25,968 bases of DNA from a bacterium (GTDB lineage Bacteria > RUG730 > JAAEPJ01). Numbering within the stretch: position 1 is the first letter of the stretch; each line of letters starts with the position of its first letter. The notes beneath the pieces were generated by a model that saw only the letters and a list, made by a program, of their open reading frames with translations, was not told the DNA's origin and searched no databases. Where the stretch lies: the NCBI GenBank assembly GCA_024222485.1, contig JAAEPJ010000071.1:1-25968 (forward strand). Reading direction: 5' to 3'. Positions 25,135-25,968 of this stretch are shown piece by piece. The position numbers were made by a program, and so were the translations under genes.

Positions 25135-25660
25135 TTAAGCGGATGCTTTGAACAAATCTAGATTTTTCCAATCTTTCTCATAAATATTTAGCAAAGTTTT
25201 ATTACTATTCAATATTTTATTAAATAACAACATAAAAGTATTATGCTTATTCAATACATATAATCCCAACTCTACTTTATTTTTTCTAGGCAGAGATAAA
25301 GGGTTAAGATAAATAGAGCTATTTATCTGTTTCATAATAACGACTTTATCTACCTTTTTTGAAAAAGGGAACTCAGTATGAGCTAAACTTAAGCTTTGTT
25401 CAGAAGGAGATGCCGCCCAAATAATTTCTTCATGACTATTAAAATAAACTTCTTTAGAAAAATTCTTTACCCCAAGCTTACTTGTTGGTCTTAAAAATTT
25501 CCAAAATTTTTCCACACTAATATTTAGAAATTCAGAATATTCGCCCCTCCAACCAAATGCAGGAATAACATTTTGAAGCTCTTCTAATAATTTAGATCCT
25601 AGGTATCTCCTCTCACCCGCTGAAAGAACTTCAATCTTATCTGTAAATAATTCATCATTA
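25135..25660 (-). pseudogene. 3' remnant of an unrecognised gene cut by an IS
   Basis: The open frame runs from the stop at 25135 upstream past a GTG at 25515, through SEFLNIS, FGWRGEY, EELQNVIP and SAGERRYLGSK, to the IS end near 25661. No ATG, GTG or TTG with a ribosome-binding site exists upstream of 25515, and the GTG itself has none. The frame therefore looks like the last 175 or so codons of a gene that lost its 5' end. The protein is soluble-looking, with mixed charge and no membrane segment or recognised motif. I cannot assign a family. Confidence 0.5.
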
Positions 25661-25968
25661 AGGCTTCTGCACAGGCTTAGTTTTTTTTGATTGTTACTTA
25701 AAATTTACTTTTTAAATCCAAAAATAGATTTTTATTTTAAAAGTAAAAAAAATATTGCTATATTTCTAAGCTTTTTTAGTTTTTTGACTCCAAAAATCGA
25801 CATTTTGACACAAATCTTAACCTTAATATTACTTTTTAAGCAATTTCTACCTTGTTTATCGCTTTAAGCAAATTAAAACACACAGATTTTAAAATGAATT
25901 CTGCTTCAACTTTTTCTCGTGTAATATAACGAGAACGCCAATAATTAAACCGCCTTTTTAAAGTGCCA
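25661..25968 (-). mobile_element. End of an IS1182/IS5-like insertion sequence (partial)
   Basis: This contains the 3' end of a transposase gene (stop at 25836), about 155 bp of AT-rich non-coding DNA and a probable terminus GGCTTCTGCACAGGCTTAG at 25662-25680. Ends with a GGCTT-x-TGCA core are the kind I associate with IS1182-type elements, but this is from memory. The frame of the truncated gene at 25135-25660 begins directly at this terminus. The other end of the element is outside the window. Confidence 0.55.
25836..25967 (-). CDS. DDE transposase, C-terminal fragment (IS1182/IS5-like)
   Basis: Forty-three residues are visible before TAA at 25836-25838. They start GTLKRRFNYWRSRYITREK and include VEAEFILKSVCFNLLKAIN near the end. 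This matches the last segment of IS1182/IS5-group transposases, where the catalytic Glu region E-x-x-F-G-x-L-K is followed by R-G-x-E-x-V-x-x-E and a final helix with F-N-L-x-K-x-x. The acidic residue itself is just beyond the window edge. The gene continues past base 25968. Confidence 0.65.
   Translation of the reverse strand, partial: GTLKRRFNYWRSRYITREKVEAEFILKSVCFNLLKAINKVEIA

Noticed and set aside
1-25968. CRISPR array, tRNA or rRNA genes
   Set aside because: No regularly spaced repeats and no cloverleaf or rRNA-like sequence seen in any of the intergenic gaps.

Overview
The window is a strongly AT-rich bacterial chromosome segment in which every intact gene lies on the minus strand, so transcription runs from high to low coordinates. 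Gram-negative-type cell-division genes (ftsE, ftsX, an EnvC-like activator), a lipid-linked-sugar glycosyltransferase and a PSP1/RicT gene next to holB and tmk point to a diderm bacterium. The wrecked gene at 137-668 resembles a secreted family that I remember mainly from Candidatus Omnitrophota and related lineages. That placement is an inference from memory, not a measured result.

Layout, in transcription order. (1) Right edge, 25135-25968: the tail of a DDE transposase (IS1182/IS5-like) and the IS end, next to the 3' remnant of an unrecognised gene. (2) Purine block, 18075-24847: purC, a 465-bp gene-free gap, a double-length purS, purL, then two accessory genes (a membrane-anchored protein of unknown function and a RadC-type JAB protein with a glycine-periodic tail), then purQ. 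The accessory pair sits between purL and purQ and is tightly coupled to purL. (3) Housekeeping block, 10099-17968: orphan OmpR-type response regulator, coaX, tmk, holB, ricT, the C-terminal half only of carB, a CUT1-type sugar ABC ATPase, and an M16 peptidase. (4) A block starting from a near-consensus promoter at 9878-9906: priA, ftsE, ftsX, envC-like, metH (short form) and a PMT_2/ArnT-like glycosyltransferase. (5) Left edge, 1-668: a secreted-protein gene broken by a one-base frameshift and cut off by an IS3-family element whose transposase tail opens the window.

How the genes work together: PurC, PurS, PurL and PurQ cover two steps of de novo IMP synthesis. Tmk and CarB serve pyrimidine and nucleotide supply. 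HolB and PriA serve replication and restart. FtsE-FtsX-EnvC is the inner-membrane relay that controls amidases at the septum. The EnvC-like protein has lost all its metalloprotease residues, as in the known activators. More surprisingly, FtsE has lost the signature-motif glycines, the first Walker A glycine and the H-loop histidine. The best candidates for something not previously described are the purL-coupled membrane protein + RadC/tail pair and the degenerate FtsE. No CRISPR array, tRNA or rRNA was seen.
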